From Viscum album (lineage: Eukaryota; Streptophyta; Magnoliopsida; Santalales; Viscaceae), in NCBI GenBank assembly GCA_963277665.1, contig OY728130.1, forward strand, positions 1,360,826,393-1,360,890,392: a stretch of DNA of 64,000 nt, read 5' to 3'. The notes beneath the pieces are model-generated. The model was not told the origin of the DNA. It saw nothing but the letters and a program-made list of their open reading frames with translations, and did no database searches. Position 1 is the stretch's first letter, and each line of letters begins with the position of its first letter. The position numbers and the translations under genes were made by a program. Shown piece by piece: positions 32,061-42,989 of this stretch.

Positions 32061-33249
32061 TTTAAAGCAAACCACGAGGACAAAGATTTCATGTTCACGA
32101 TCTTTTTTATTTATTCGTGGTTCTATTCCTCTTATAGTTTTTTCAATGATGTTTCATATTGCATTAACATAATGTATTAATGTTTACCCTGTATCGTAAT
32201 ATTTTATTCCAATATAACATACCGTAGTTCGTTTTAGTTTAGTGTTGCGTGTGAAATAAGTTACTCAACACGATTTTTATTTGAAAGATAATACGTACTT
32301 AAGATCTCATCGTGTTGCAATTAAGGCATGCACTGTGACTATTAATGTCAGATAAGAGAAGCATGTAGGAAAACCATCGTATGTGATTTTGAGAAATGCC
32401 CAACATATTTTTGCATTTTCTAATAGTCAAATATCCTGCCCGTGACATCTCAAAGGGAATAAATGTTATGCCAGACACCCTTAAGATGTATGTTCATCGC
32501 AACAACATTACCGCTCACACAAATCTACCATCCCCTTCATAGTCATGGTTTTTGTCTTTGTTATCCTCGTCTTAGTTGGCTTATTATTGTCATCTTTGTC
32601 CTGTTTGTTTATAGCGTATGCATGCTGGTGTTGCCCTATCATGGAGATCACAATGAATTCATTGCTTAACCATTCCCATACCATGTTTGGTCTTAATCAT
32701 CCCTACCATTACCCATGTGGGTCCAAAAGATACATGATCAACACCATTGACACCACAACCAGCGATTGATGCACAATAATAGTAATCATCACTCATCCTT
32801 TCTTTACACAATAACCAATGTACTTGATGTGCATCAACAATAAAAACACATATTAAATAAAACCAAGGGTATTAAAACACGTTCTTTTATGATTCAACCC
32901 CTTAATAGTTCAACATCCATAATTCAAAAAGTGATAATTTCACCATGGTATAGTTTTCTAACAAGCAAAGTTGTAAACCCCCTTCTTATATATAACAAAA
33001 TTTTGGTGTTTTTTGTGACCCCACTATTGAGAACATATGGTGGTCCTCATCCTAACCGAGGAAGATTAACCCCAATGCAAACCTTCAACTAAACCCAATT
33101 GTGTTAATCCACAATAAAATTAAATTTAACTGCAACTAAAACGTAGTCTCACATTTTGCGGCAGAGGTTGCCCAAATTGGAGACACTGGATTTCCCCCTA
33201 GCAGGAGGAAGAACCGGGGCAGCCTGCTAAGCAGAATCTCCGCGCAGCC
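32061..33249 (+). promoter_or_regulatory. upstream region of the EER5/THP1-like gene
   Basis: Unique-looking DNA between the Copia-1 TSD and the start codon. Copia-1 therefore inserted about 1.2 kb upstream of the ATG. A TATA-like TTATATATAAC lies at ~32986-32996 (about 255 bp before the ATG), and the last ~90 bp are purine- and G-rich like a 5' UTR. The open frames at 32463-32769 and 32889-33092 show no domain and are not called as genes. Confidence 0.45.
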
Positions 33250-34029
33250 ATGGCTTATTTGAGCATGGGAGAAGCCCACAGGAGAATCATAGACTACCTT
33301 GACCGCTTCTCCGATGCCGTTTCGTCGCAGGATGGGTCATCTTTCAAGCAGCTGTTTGCCGTCTCTTCCAGCTCGCCCCTCCTTCTTTCCTTCTCAGATG
33401 CCCTCAACGCCTTCCAGGTTATTTCATCTTCAGGTCACATTAAAAAGTCGACTTTTCACGGTCTCCGTGCCTTTCACTCTCCTCAATTATCCTGTACTTC
33501 CTGCAGGACGCCAATAGGCTCATCAAACAGTCTGATAAGCACTCCCAGTTCGGAGAAATCCTTGTCCATCTTTTCCGTTCGCTGCAGAACTGTCGACTTG
33601 GAAACTTGGTGGAAGCTTACCTCGCCTTTGAAAAATCCGCCAAGTATTTATTTTCCCTCAGTTCAATTCAATTCGTTTTTTTCCTTAGCCCCACCTCTCT
33701 TCCCATTCCCTAGGTTCAAACATGCATATTTTTTATCATGGAATTTGATTAATGGTGAAATTTACAGTGCTTTCATTCAGGAATTTCGCAATTGGGAATC
33801 AGGGTGGGCTTTGGAAGCTTTATATGTTATAGCTTATGAAATTAGAGTTCTTGCAGAAAAGGTAAATTACTGGCAGGTTCCTGTACTTGTGCGTTGTAAT
33901 TGCAACGTGGAAACTGATGATGCTTCCTCCATTAGGCCGATAGAGAGTTGGCTTCCATAGGGAGGCCCCCAGAGAAATTGAAGGCAGCTGGCTCATTCCT
34001 TATGAAAGTTTTTGGGGTTCTTGCTGTAG
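33250..34029 (+). CDS. EER5: EER5/THP1 (PCID2-like) protein, first four exons only
   Basis: From recall of the Arabidopsis EER5/THP1 protein, this is its N-terminal part. The family (yeast Thp1, human PCID2) is a PCI-domain subunit of the TREX-2 mRNA-export complex at nuclear pores; EER5 was named from an ethylene-response phenotype. Exons by GT-AG boundaries and homology are 33250-33417, 33507-33643, 33768-33861 and 33936-34029. They give ~164 codons: MAYLSMGEAHRRIIDYLDRF, then FGEILVHLFRSLQNCRLGN, EFRNWESGWALEALYV and PPEKLKAAGSFLMKVFGVLA. Phases match across the joins. The start is in good context (gccATGGc). The family is ~400 residues; the PCI-domain half (starting with a KRVGALYVTCQLFK-like exon) is not found in the remaining 30 kb. 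The gene is either truncated or has an enormous repeat-filled intron. Confidence 0.9.
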
Positions 34030-34390
34030 GTTTTCTGCATCTCAGTTCCTATACTTTTCGTGGTCCTTGCAATACATTGGCCTTGAATTTTTCACTGAAC
34101 TGTTATATTTTTGGGCGAAGGTTGCTTACCAAGTATCTGCAACCTTCTGTCCTCAAGAACACCAACTTGTGCCCAAACATGGGGAACTTATGCTCTTTGT
34201 TTACTAAGTATGTCAACCCATTCATTCATTTTGGTAGTATCAGACAAGCTGTGGCCATTGGAATGCATTAATATTTTTAAGTTGGTCCAGTCTGCTTGCC
34301 TATTAACATACATTTCATATGATTTACGATAATTGGCCATTATTTTGATAGCTTAGATGCTAGGTTTTATTGTTGCCAATGCATTCATTT
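34030..34390 (+). other. intron 4 start or remnant after exon 4
   Basis: Begins with the donor g|gttttc after exon 4. It is T-rich like a plant intron, and I see no exon-like text. The 107-codon frame across 33948-34271 is exon 4 read out of frame into the intron. Repetitive DNA starts at about 34391. Confidence 0.6.
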
Positions 34391-35564
34391 TGACGTGACC
34401 CAGCCCCACTGAAACTTCGCACGGATAGGCAGTGAGATGGAGAGTGTCACCTCAAGTAAGGGTGTAAATGCAACCTTCCAACCCGGATGCCACTAAACCG
34501 GTGCTCCGAGCCGGTTCGCCACAAGGCCTCAAGTGCGCCTCCCTGTACGTCAGAGGCTGCCGACTAGCAGTAAGGACCTTGGGTGTGTTTGTGAGAAGAC
34601 TATGCCCTCTTATCAGAGTAAGCAAACAACGAAAATAACCAAACATCATCCATAATAATAATAATCAGAGTGCGGAAAAAATAAATAAGGTGAAACAAAA
34701 ACATACTGTAATATTAAATTAAATGCAGTAAAGGCCCGAATTACCATGTCATACATACAACAACCGATCGCCTACTAAGCCGATCACATATACAGGAGTA
34801 AATAAAAGGAACATAATTAAAAGTACATGGCTCCTCTACTAACTCCGAGCCGAACCACATACCTAGTCTCCAAAGACTCTGTCTAGCTGCTCTAACCTGA
34901 CCAAAAGATATCCACATGAGCGGCTCTGCTCGATCATGCAACCCTGGGCCTCAGCCCTATTCATCGTACATTCGTGCCCAACCTGAAAACAGACATAAGG
35001 TTCGCACACACATCAAGATGCACATACCAGGGGTGAGAAATAAATCTCAGATAAGTGCATGCTAATGCAATATGCTCAGCCTAGTCGAGACACAACTGGA
35101 ATATAATAAATAAAGTAAAACCACAATTGATCCCTGGGCCCGTGAACTCGACTGACTGAACATCGTGTGAAATAAGGCACTAAGCTGGATGTCATATCAC
35201 TCAAGCAGAGTATAATTAAGTTAATCCTTGGGTCCGTAATCTTGATCGACAATACCTGTTTCGGCCAACACCAAAAATGTCTCCGAGCAAGGTACGTAAC
35301 TACAGAGGGATGCATTTTTTAGCCCCGGGTTCACCCGTACTCGCCTCCAATCACTATAATGAAGGATTTCATGTAAAAAATTGGACATCCTGCAAATATG
35401 ACACTTTTACTTTATATAATTAAAATTGGACATGAGGTACGAAACCAAGGCGTACATGTATAATGATAATCAAACATAAAACAATTCCATGTATTCTATG
35501 AGCCCGTCCAAGACATTCTATATCAGGAATCCATGTATCGCTCAAGGCATAGTATAATCTCATC

Positions 35565-35705
35565 ATTACCATGGAACACCATGTCCACTGTGGAATGCCA
35601 TGGCATAATCATATTTGTGGAACTCCATGTCAATAATATATGTGGAACACCATGTCCAATAATGTCAAAAATATCTGTGGAACGCCATGTCCACTAACAT
35701 TCAAT
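35565..35705. repeat. tandem repeat TGTGGAACRCCATGTCCA
   Basis: Four to five copies of 'tgtggaacaccatgtccaataat', period ~25-40 bp, with small length variation. Confidence 0.8.
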
Positions 35706-35880
35706 TAGCAAGGCTCAAAAGCCGGATCCCAGAAAGTATGTCCGAGCATCCCAATAAATAGGTAGGCTCAAAAGTTGGATCCGAGAAAGTATGTACGGGC
35801 ATCCCAATAATATAACAATCAAATAAAAAGGCTCAAGAGCCGGATCCCAAGAAGTACCTCCGGGCATCCCTGTCATATAT
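35706..35880. repeat. ~58-bp tandem repeat, GGCTCAARAGCCGGATCC units
   Basis: Three units of 'aggctcaaaagccggatcccagaaagtatgtccgggcatccca', at ~35710, ~35764 and ~35830. Confidence 0.85.
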
Positions 35881-36179
35881 CGCATCGCGTCAGGCTCATC
35901 GGCCGAAAACTAGGAAGCAACTGTGGCAATCATAGCCGCATCAAGAGTAACCATGTGAATGTATAATTAGAGTGAGGGTGATCGAACGTCTAAACCCATC
36001 ACTACCACCACAATCCCTCGGGCTCACATGTTTGGTACGGGTCCCAAGGTGACACCCACTACCATCTTTACCCAAACCCCCAACGCACTAGCTTAGGGTC
36101 GGTCAAACATTCGGGCGCCCATTGGGTCCCTTAAATCAAACACAGGAGAGACATCCTTCTCGGGATCCTCGAGGTCCAC

Positions 36180-36502
36180 TGATACGAACAGAGGACTGAC
36201 TGCTTGTATTGATGTATGGAAGGAACCAGGATACAACAGAGGTAGGAGAAGAAACGATCGGGAGTGATCCCGCCCAAGCCCGTAGGCCGATTCCAAGCCT
36301 TGGCCGAACACAATATTCTCTTCGCTGCCCCCAAATATTCCCCCTCCCCAGTTTATATAACACCTCCCCCCTAATAGACTAACAGCATACCCTCCCCCAT
36401 GCCTACATGTGGAACCGACTGGCCCCCCCCTCAAACAGACTCAACCCACAATTACTCAAAACCCCCCTTATTCCTTCAAGGTGGCATAACATGTCTCTAT
36501 CA
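36180..36502 (-). repeat. complete 3' LTR of the small gypsy element
   Basis: 323 bp, plus-strand TGATACGAAC...GTCTCTATCA. A TATA-like TTATATAAAC on the minus strand lies at ~36351-36360. The shared part with 37456-37658 includes 'ggccgaacacaatattc' and 'cagtttatataacacc'. Confidence 0.85.
36351..36360 (-). promoter_or_regulatory. TATA-like box in the small gypsy LTR
   Basis: The minus strand reads TTATATAAAC, conserved at ~37505-37514 in the truncated copy. Confidence 0.45.
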
Positions 36503-37455
36503 CTTCCACCGTCCCGAAAAACCACCTTGTCCTCAAGGTGGTGGATCTCGCAGACATGCCAAGTGATCTCTCAAATACGCTTTGGTGCTTTTGTGTTTTG
36601 GAGAAAACCGCGCAGCACCGTTGCTGTAGGACCGAGCTGTTGTGGTCCTGTATTAGGTGCCCTTGCTGCATATGCACGCCACGCTATCTCCCACATGCGC
36701 CAGCTTCCTTCATGGATCAAGTTTGGGCAAACGAAGTTGAGAGTTCCTCTCTTCTTAATGCCTGCCCTCCTTCCATCGGGAAGGCTCTTGGTGTGCTGTT
36801 GTGAGCTGGGCCGCAAGTGCGGCTGGTAACACCCTGCTTTTGGTTTATAAAAACTGGACGAACCTCCTTTATGAACCTGGGGACCCCATCCCGACACTGT
36901 GGGTGTGACCGATGCAGCTGGTGGTAAAATAATAAGAGCCCATGGTTGAGCCGGTGAAGTCTGCTGCGGCTCGTGCTCCAACATTATGAACTTTGAAGTG
37001 TCTGGCTTCTCATTGTGCGACATCTCTAGCATATATGAATCGGAGGTAGTGACTTCTTGATTTTCAGTTAGCCCTATGCTCCAACTTTGCATTTCGTGGT
37101 CGGTAGGCTCCCCTGAATGCGCTGCTGACAGTTGCGTTACTGTTGGCGTGAAACCAGATGTAGGTGAAGGGGCTTCCCCAGTGGAGCTTCCAAAATTCTC
37201 AAGGTGCGTTTCTTTGAGATGCGCTCAAGTGAACGTAGGCATAGGTCTCTTGGCCAGAAAACACCAAAGTTCATACATACCCGACATGTTGAATCACGCC
37301 ATTGGTATTTTCATCGCTTTCGGAGTTTCTCGACTGGTGAAATGTGCCTATGCTTTTTGTATCCATGTTTTTGGATCTCGTCCAGAAAATTCTGGTATCA
37401 TGAGTTGGCCAAAGCGCTTGTCTAGACATTTGTTCAGCTTGGCTAGTGACTCCTA
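36503..37455 (-). pseudogene. residual interior of the small gypsy element
   Basis: Minus-strand open stretches at 36571-37092 (173 codons) and 37271-37468 show no domain I can name. The only family-like text is the C-terminal HLEDKV phrase at ~36505-36560. I treat the region as decayed polyprotein or untranslated DNA. Confidence 0.45.
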
Positions 37456-37658
37456 TGGCCGAACACAATATTCTCTTCGCTGCCCCTAGATACCCCCCTC
37501 CCCAGTTTATATAACACCTCCCCCCTAACAGACTAACAACATACCCTCCCCTTTGCCTACACGTGGAACCGATTGGTCCCCCCCTTCCTAAACAGACTCA
37601 CCCACAATTACTCAAAAGCCCCCCTTATTCCTTCAAGTGGCATAGCAGGTCTCTATCA
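37456..37658 (-). repeat. truncated 5' LTR of the small gypsy element
   Basis: Matches 36303-36502 but lacks the first ~120 bp (U5 side). Confidence 0.85.
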
Positions 37659-37669
37659 TCCACACATAA

Positions 37670-37870
37670 GGGAAGACATCCCTCTCGGGGTTCTCTAAGT
37701 CAACATGTAAGAAAAGGCATCCCTCTTGGGATCCTCGGAACAGTAAGCTGGCGGAGGCATCCTACACGGGATCCTCGAAAGGAGTAAGCAGATGCATCAT
37801 ACACGATCCTCGGAAAGGGTAAGTAAATGGAGGCATCCTACACGCGATCCTCGGAAAGAACTAAGCTTTC
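37670..37870. repeat. ~42-bp tandem repeat, GGCATCCYACACGGGATCCTCGGAA units
   Basis: Five units of the type 'gaggcatcctacacgggatcctcggaaaggagtaag'. One more unit ('gagacatccttctcgggatcctcg') lies at ~36148-36172, left of the small gypsy element, showing that the element inserted into this array. Confidence 0.85.
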
Positions 37871-38150
37871 GGGGTAACACATCCTACAACCCCATCTTTA
37901 ACATATCACGGCCTCCTGGCCCAAAAGGGCACTCGCAAGGGAGACGTCCTCACTGGAAAAGCTACACAAGCATCGGTCATGGGAGATGGCTCATGGCCCA
38001 TCTCAGATCAAAGTTTCACTCCAGGTTGGTCCAAACACCCAACCTATCAGTCCCATCAAGTCACGTCTCAGTCTCGCTAACCAGGGACTATCCTGAGCTA
38101 CATCAAACGAGGATCTTGGGGTCTTTGTCATCCCTCTGATTTCCCCCTCA

Positions 38151-38928
38151 GATCTGTCGTGGTCCGCTCCTGAGCCACCGCCGCTTCTTCCTTTGCTTCA
38201 CCCCTGCTGTGTACAGGTAATAGCTATCCCCCTCAATTGGTCTGATTTTGTAGTTTGCTCAAGATGATTTAAAGTTGCTCCATTTGATTCCTTTACCGTA
38301 ATTCACTTATTCTGTCCAGTAGTGTCAATATCTTATTCGACATCATTTGCTTTGTGCCTGGTCATCTTCTTCTTTCTTGAGAAAACCCTGATAATATATT
38401 ATTCAGTTCCCTGCTATAATACTTATATTTGAAATTGTTTGATATATTGTAGTTTTATTCAATGAATTATTTGTGTATCTAAACTTGACAAGGTTATGCA
38501 TTGCTCAATCCATATTATTATTAATAAATGTTAATTTGTACTTGGTAAAGGTATTATTAATTGTTTCCAAGTTAGATGACTTGTAATTAAATTCAATGAA
38601 GATATTAATTTTTTGATTATAAATAATAAATTATTATGATGTATTCATTTTAATGATTTAGATTTTAAATTAGGTTTTTAGTATAATAATTGGTATCTAT
38701 GTATATATAAATCAACTATTTAATTTAACAAGATATTCCTTTTTCAAATAAAAAAGATAAATATACAGTACAATAGTACTTTTTATGTTTGTAAAAAAAA
38801 TGCACTTGCTTCAAACTTCTATCATTGATTTGTTTTTTCACTTATTTGCTGTTAGTCTCAATTTTATTCTTGTGTCATGACATGTAGTCTAATAGTAATT
38901 TTTATGTTTGTGAACTAGGAAAATAAAT
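38151..38928. other. AT-rich gene-free DNA before the hAT fragment
   Basis: A short GC-rich pyrimidine block (38150-38215) ends in a donor-like CAG|GTAATAG and is followed by AT-rich text. It could be the 5' leader and first intron of the hAT transposase gene, but I cannot confirm this. Confidence 0.35.
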
Positions 38929-39865
38929 ATGTGTGCACCAAAATTTTCTACCACACTAAATGATTATTCAATGGAAATGGAAACATTGACTAATGTTAAT
39001 TTGAATGTGGATGGTAGCACAAACAACATGCCATCACCCATCAATGATAATGATCCAGATGACATTGATGGTAATTAGGGAGATGTAGATTTGGAAGACG
39101 GAAGTTTTAATAAGAAAAAGAGACAAAAAAATATCCATTTTTTGGTTAGAATTCAAGGATATTGGTCTTCTTAATGGTTCAAAAAAGGGAGATAGCATAT
39201 ATTGTAATGAACAGTTGACTATAAATGCAAGTAGAAGCACGACCTAATTCAATAGACATGCGATGACTTGCTTGAAACGTAAAATCTATTGAAGTCAATA
39301 ACCGAGAATTGATTTTCAGCCTAGTTGCTCAAGTGGTCATGTAGCAATACTACCTGCTATTACAGATGAAAAGTTTGATATGGGAAAAATGAGAGTGACA
39401 ACTGCACATTGGATACTTTGCATGAGTATCCTTTCTCAATTGTAGAAGAAGAAGAGTTCAATATGGTGCAAAAACGTGAGATGTCTCGGTAGGAGAAGAT
39501 ATCACGTAACATCACTAAGAAAAATTGTGTGCAGGTTTATGAACTTGAAAGAAAAAACCAATGACATTGTTCAGAAGTATAGACAAAATTAGTTTAACAG
39601 CAGATTTGTGAAATCAAGTAATCAAAAGATTGAATACATGATGCTCACTGCACACTTTATAGATTCTAATTGAAATTTGTAGAAAAGTGTTATTAGTTTT
39701 GTTCACGTACCTCCTCATCGTGATGTCGACATGGATGATTACATTTTCAAGTGTTTGAAGGAATGAAAAATTGAAAATAATGTATTTACAATTTCCGTTG
39801 ATAATAGTTCAAATAACTACGTGGCAATTAAGATCCTTAAGATTCATTTTCAAGTAGCAAATTAA
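38929..39865 (+). pseudogene. hAT transposase fragment (RICESLEEPER-like), decayed
   Basis: N-terminal part of a plant hAT-superfamily transposase, the enzyme that excises and inserts hAT transposons. After an ATG at 38929 the frame is open for 44 codons and then broken by many stops and shifts. Readable blocks across frames include a BED zinc-finger region (FWLEFKDIGLLNGSKKGDS, then YCNEQL and NRHAMTC), HEYPFSIVEEEEFNMVQKR, KSSNQKIEYMMLTAHFIDSN, SFVHVPPHRDVD and FTISVDNSSNNYVAIKI. The catalytic core and dimerisation domain are missing because Copia-2 begins at about 39866. Confidence 0.85.
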
Positions 39866-41558
39866 AACTTGCGGAGAAAAGATCCCACAATTTCGTTTGA
39901 ATTAAACAATAACATAAATGATGAACATACTTTTTTTGCTATGAATCCGATTCGTCCAAACTCTTCTACACAGGCTTGATTGAGATCCCTTAGAAGCAAT
40001 CAAAAGACTCCTTTCTCTAAAGGTTTTGTATGGGTTGTATGAATCACATAATGCGTAGGTGAGATTCTCTCTTCCTCACGACTTGATAGAACCTTAGATT
40101 AAAGAGAAATGGAAAATGAGAGCTACGACTTGGAGTTTGTCACACACCGTCAAACTATATTTCCATGTACAATATTTCCATGTACAACAATTGCGTAAGG
40201 CTTGAACTACTTTATATAGCCCCCCCCAAGGACTCTCCTTGGGTTCCCAAGCGTTTCTCAAATGTTCGACTATATTTGAAACCGTTTCACAAGCGTTTCA
40301 AAACATTAGAACTTTTTGTCACTTGTGTTTCAATCTTCCATTGATTGTTTAATGTTTAATCAATCAATATGGATGTTCAAATTCTTTAAAACATCATCCA
40401 ATGATGTTATAACCGATCCTGATAGCTTTTAGTAGGTGAAACAAATAATCGACATGCCTTATCGTATAATGCATGCGCTAACATGCACAGAACCACGACG
40501 TAGCGACTCTTACTACAATGTGGTTCACTTCTGCAAAAACCAAGACGTGGTTAACACCCTCACGTCGTGGTTTTGCTTTAGGGCATATTTCTATAAATCT
40601 ACCAATTGCACTAAAACTTCATAGATTTAATGCATTTTCATCTTATATCTTATCATATGTAGCAACTTGTGAAACCATATGCAAAATTTCTTTTGGATAT
40701 CCTCCAAAACTCTTTTTGAAGAAACCATTAGGTTATTAAAGTTTTTTATAGACGTTTTGTTGCAAAAATTATCCTCATTCACACAACCACTAAGTGTGAG
40801 CCTGCAGGCCTTTGTAGTGTTGACAATAATTATGAATTCTCTAATCCATAATTGTAAGCAAAGAAAGACCTCTAGCAAAATGTCAGTGCTGCTCAAACTA
40901 CAAAGGTATCCAATGCGATCTCCATCAAACACATCTATATCCATACTTGTGGCCTCCGACAGTATCATATACAATACGTGTAATCATATAATCTCTTTGT
41001 CCAAAACATCGCGTGACAACGAGATACAGAGTATGTCAATCTCATATAACCAACTCATATGTTCTTGATTTTTTGAGTATAGACCAACTAGACGGATTAA
41101 CACATCACATGTCATTCATATAGATGGATGAGCACATCACATGTCACTTACCTAGCTAACCATACACTTCTCCGATCTGTCTCAATTGAGAGCTCAAATG
41201 TCATACTCGTTATACGAGATGGAAATCCCATTCCGGTTAAACCTTAATTGATGACATGATCAACAACATACCCAACCATGCTTTGATTAGCTCAGCCTCA
41301 AGATTGACGTAAGAAAGGTATCAAAGTATGAAGGTTCTAATGCTAGGTATTTTGTCAATCCCAGGTAATAAAGATTCCATATGAAACATGCACCCCTAGT
41401 ATACCGAAGACTTGGTGTAGGACTCTTCATTTGTGATTCACTTTGAATTAGGCTGACATGATCATTTATCTGTTACACTTTGAACTTCCCAAAGTTCAAA
41501 CATACATTCTTTGCCTCTTAGAAACCGTATTTTCTCCAAAATATATTGCCACCATACA
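39866..41558 (-). repeat. Copia-2 3' LTR (approximate ends)
   Basis: The left end is near 'attaaaacttgcggag' and the right end ...CCATACA, followed by aactctcttgag, matching the layout at the Copia-1 junction (...CTTACA then aactctcact). A minus-strand TATA-like box lies at 40211-40220. The partner LTR is outside the window, so the boundaries are inferred. Plus and minus frames of up to 129 codons at 40627-41068 show no domain. Confidence 0.55.
40211..40220 (-). promoter_or_regulatory. TATA-like box of Copia-2 LTR
   Basis: The minus strand reads GCTATATAAAG, with a C-run beside it on the plus strand. Confidence 0.45.
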
Positions 41559-41990
41559 AACTCTCTTGAGTTAGGAAACACATTTATTTCCTTCATGGTA
41601 ATATTCAACAAATAAATTTTATAACCATATCTTGTATGTTATTCTATATGTTTAATGTAATATTCTGAAAAAAAGATTTTATTCTTTAAAATATGTCATT
41701 GTTGGACGGTGAAAACTCTTTCCCTCATATTTCAACAAATTAGAATTGGATGAATAATAAACCATCTCTATCAAAATAAACCATCCCATTTTATTCAAAA
41801 AACTCTTTGTTTACAATCAATCTTTTGTTAGACAAGAGAAAAAAAAAAGATATAATACACATCCTTTATTTAAAATCATTAGAGTTTTGAAGTAATCCAT
41901 TGCATCCTTCTTTTTGATGTTGCAACCCTTTGGTTCATCACTTGAATGCAAAACTTAACCTCCATCCATGCATGTTTACAACATTTGTAT
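41559..41990. other. Copia-2 interior without recognisable pol
   Basis: AT-rich text where RT/RNase H should lie. I find no copia motif on the minus strand, consistent with a deleted or non-autonomous element. Confidence 0.5.
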
Positions 41991-42431
41991 CAGGAGCAAC
42001 AATTCGTTTCGTGTTGCGTTGACCTGTTTAATATTCGTGTCGTGATGCTCAAACCCAAACCCGACCTATTTATTAAACAGGTTATTGTGTTGTATAATCT
42101 CACTGCATCTTATTTATATATTTAATTCATTATTTAATATATTTACACATATTCATTATATTTTATAGATTTATATTAATTTAAATTATTCTTAGAATAC
42201 AAATAATTACTAATCAAATAAAATATTCATATATATATATACATTAATTTACATTATTTGTTTATTTAATAATATAGACAGTGATTTTAAATATTTTTAT
42301 GATCTTATCATTTATCATGGTGCCGTGTCATGCACCCTCAACCCCAACTTGACCCATTTATTTAATCGTGCATCCGGTTCGTGGTGTGTTCATGTCGTGT
42401 TCTTGTGTTGTGTCACAAATTGCCACCCCTG
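41991..42431. mobile_element. hAT-type MITE, 441 bp, perfect 8-bp TSD
   Basis: The left end is CAGGAGCAACAATTCG and the right end the inverse of CAGGGGTGGCAATTTG, giving ~16-bp imperfect terminal inverted repeats of the hAT kind. The 8-bp TSD atttgtat is perfect (41983-41990 and 42432-42439). Just inside each end are short GTGTTGCG/CGTGTCGTG-type subterminal motifs; the middle is AT-rich. It codes for nothing and would depend on a hAT transposase in trans. Confidence 0.92.
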
Positions 42432-42439
42432 ATTTGTAT

Positions 42440-42989
42440 AATGTACAAGTGCCATCATATACCCTTCAAAATTAAAGAATTGATTTCTACAACATTAATA
42501 CCTGATACAGACTTTCCACTGAGTTTCTTGCAACCCTTTGGGTATTTTGGACAATTTCGTCTCCAATGTCTAGGTTTGCCATAGTGGAAATATTGTCCTT
42601 CCTTAAAAGCTCCCTTTTAACGGTTTGAAAGAAGTTGGTATGGATTCTTCACAACCTCTCTTATTTTCCTTCTGACCAAAACTTTTACCCTTTCCTTTTC
42701 ACACCATTATCATGACACTTGAGCTTGGATCTCCCATGTACTGCCCAACACTCCTCAACGTATTGAGGAAATCGGGTAAACTTTTGTTAAATTCATTCAT
42801 ATTATAGTTCATAATGAACTGTCAGAACCTTTCTGGTAGTGATTGCAGAATGAAGTCTGTGGCCATATCAAGCCTAAGCGGTAACCTTAGTAAGTCATTT
42901 ACTTTCCCAATCATATTGAATACATGAGTTAGAGACCAAAGTACCTTCAGGCATCTTACACCGGAAGAGTGCTTTAGAAACTTTACATC
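42440..42989 (-). pseudogene. Copia-2 gag, C-terminal part with zinc knuckle
   Basis: The minus strand, starting at the Tekay junction, reads KVSKALFRCKMPEGTLVS and then diverged capsid text. Near 42530-42600 a CCHC-like knuckle reads QYFHYGKPRHWRRNCPKY, with two of the metal-binding cysteines changed to F/Y-type residues. Text resembling the gag-protease linker (SVSGINVVEINS) follows to ~42440, right beside the MITE. Many stops. Related to Copia-1 gag. Confidence 0.75.

Larger units (their letters stand above)
36180..37658 (-). mobile_element. small gypsy-type element with truncated 5' LTR
   Basis: The left LTR 36180-36502 is complete (TGATA...TATCA). The right LTR copy begins only at ~37456 and ends at 37658, sharing its last ~200 bp with the left one. 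TSD tccac at 36175-36179 and 37659-37663 is exact, so both outer ends are original. The interior is only ~950 bp. Next to the 3' LTR the minus strand reads HHLEDKVVFRDGG, like the HLEDKV-type C-terminus of chromovirus polyproteins, and the short LTR would fit the Reina clade. PBS, gag and pol are gone. A single deletion reaching from U5 into the 3' part of pol would explain it. Confidence 0.75.
34391..38150 (-). mobile_element. chromovirus-like LTR sequence (solo LTR or fragment)
   Basis: Layout and phrases resemble the Tekay-type LTRs at 42995-45182 without being the same family: a start like TGACGTGACCCAGCCCC, then 'gtgcggaaaaaataaataag', a row of short tandem arrays, and 'cccgggttcacccgtactcgcctcc'. 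After removing the 1.48-kb gypsy insertion it would be ~2.3 kb, similar to the Tekay LTR length. No gag or pol is attached. I could not find a TSD, and the right boundary is approximate. Confidence 0.4.

Noticed and set aside
33948..34271. 107-codon frame overlapping exon 4
   Set aside because: It is exon 4 read through the donor site into intron sequence; the protein match ends at 34029.
36407..37489. Plus-strand frames of 137-140 codons
   Set aside because: They lie antisense in a decayed gypsy interior and show no domain; the family-like text is on the minus strand.
38160..38225. Possible 5' UTR exon and splice donor of the hAT transposase
   Set aside because: The pyrimidine-rich block with CAG|GTAATAG is suggestive only; no acceptor or homologous gene model supports it.
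40627..41068. Overlapping 115- and 129-codon frames on both strands
   Set aside because: They are complementary shadows within LTR-like DNA and no motif is visible in either.
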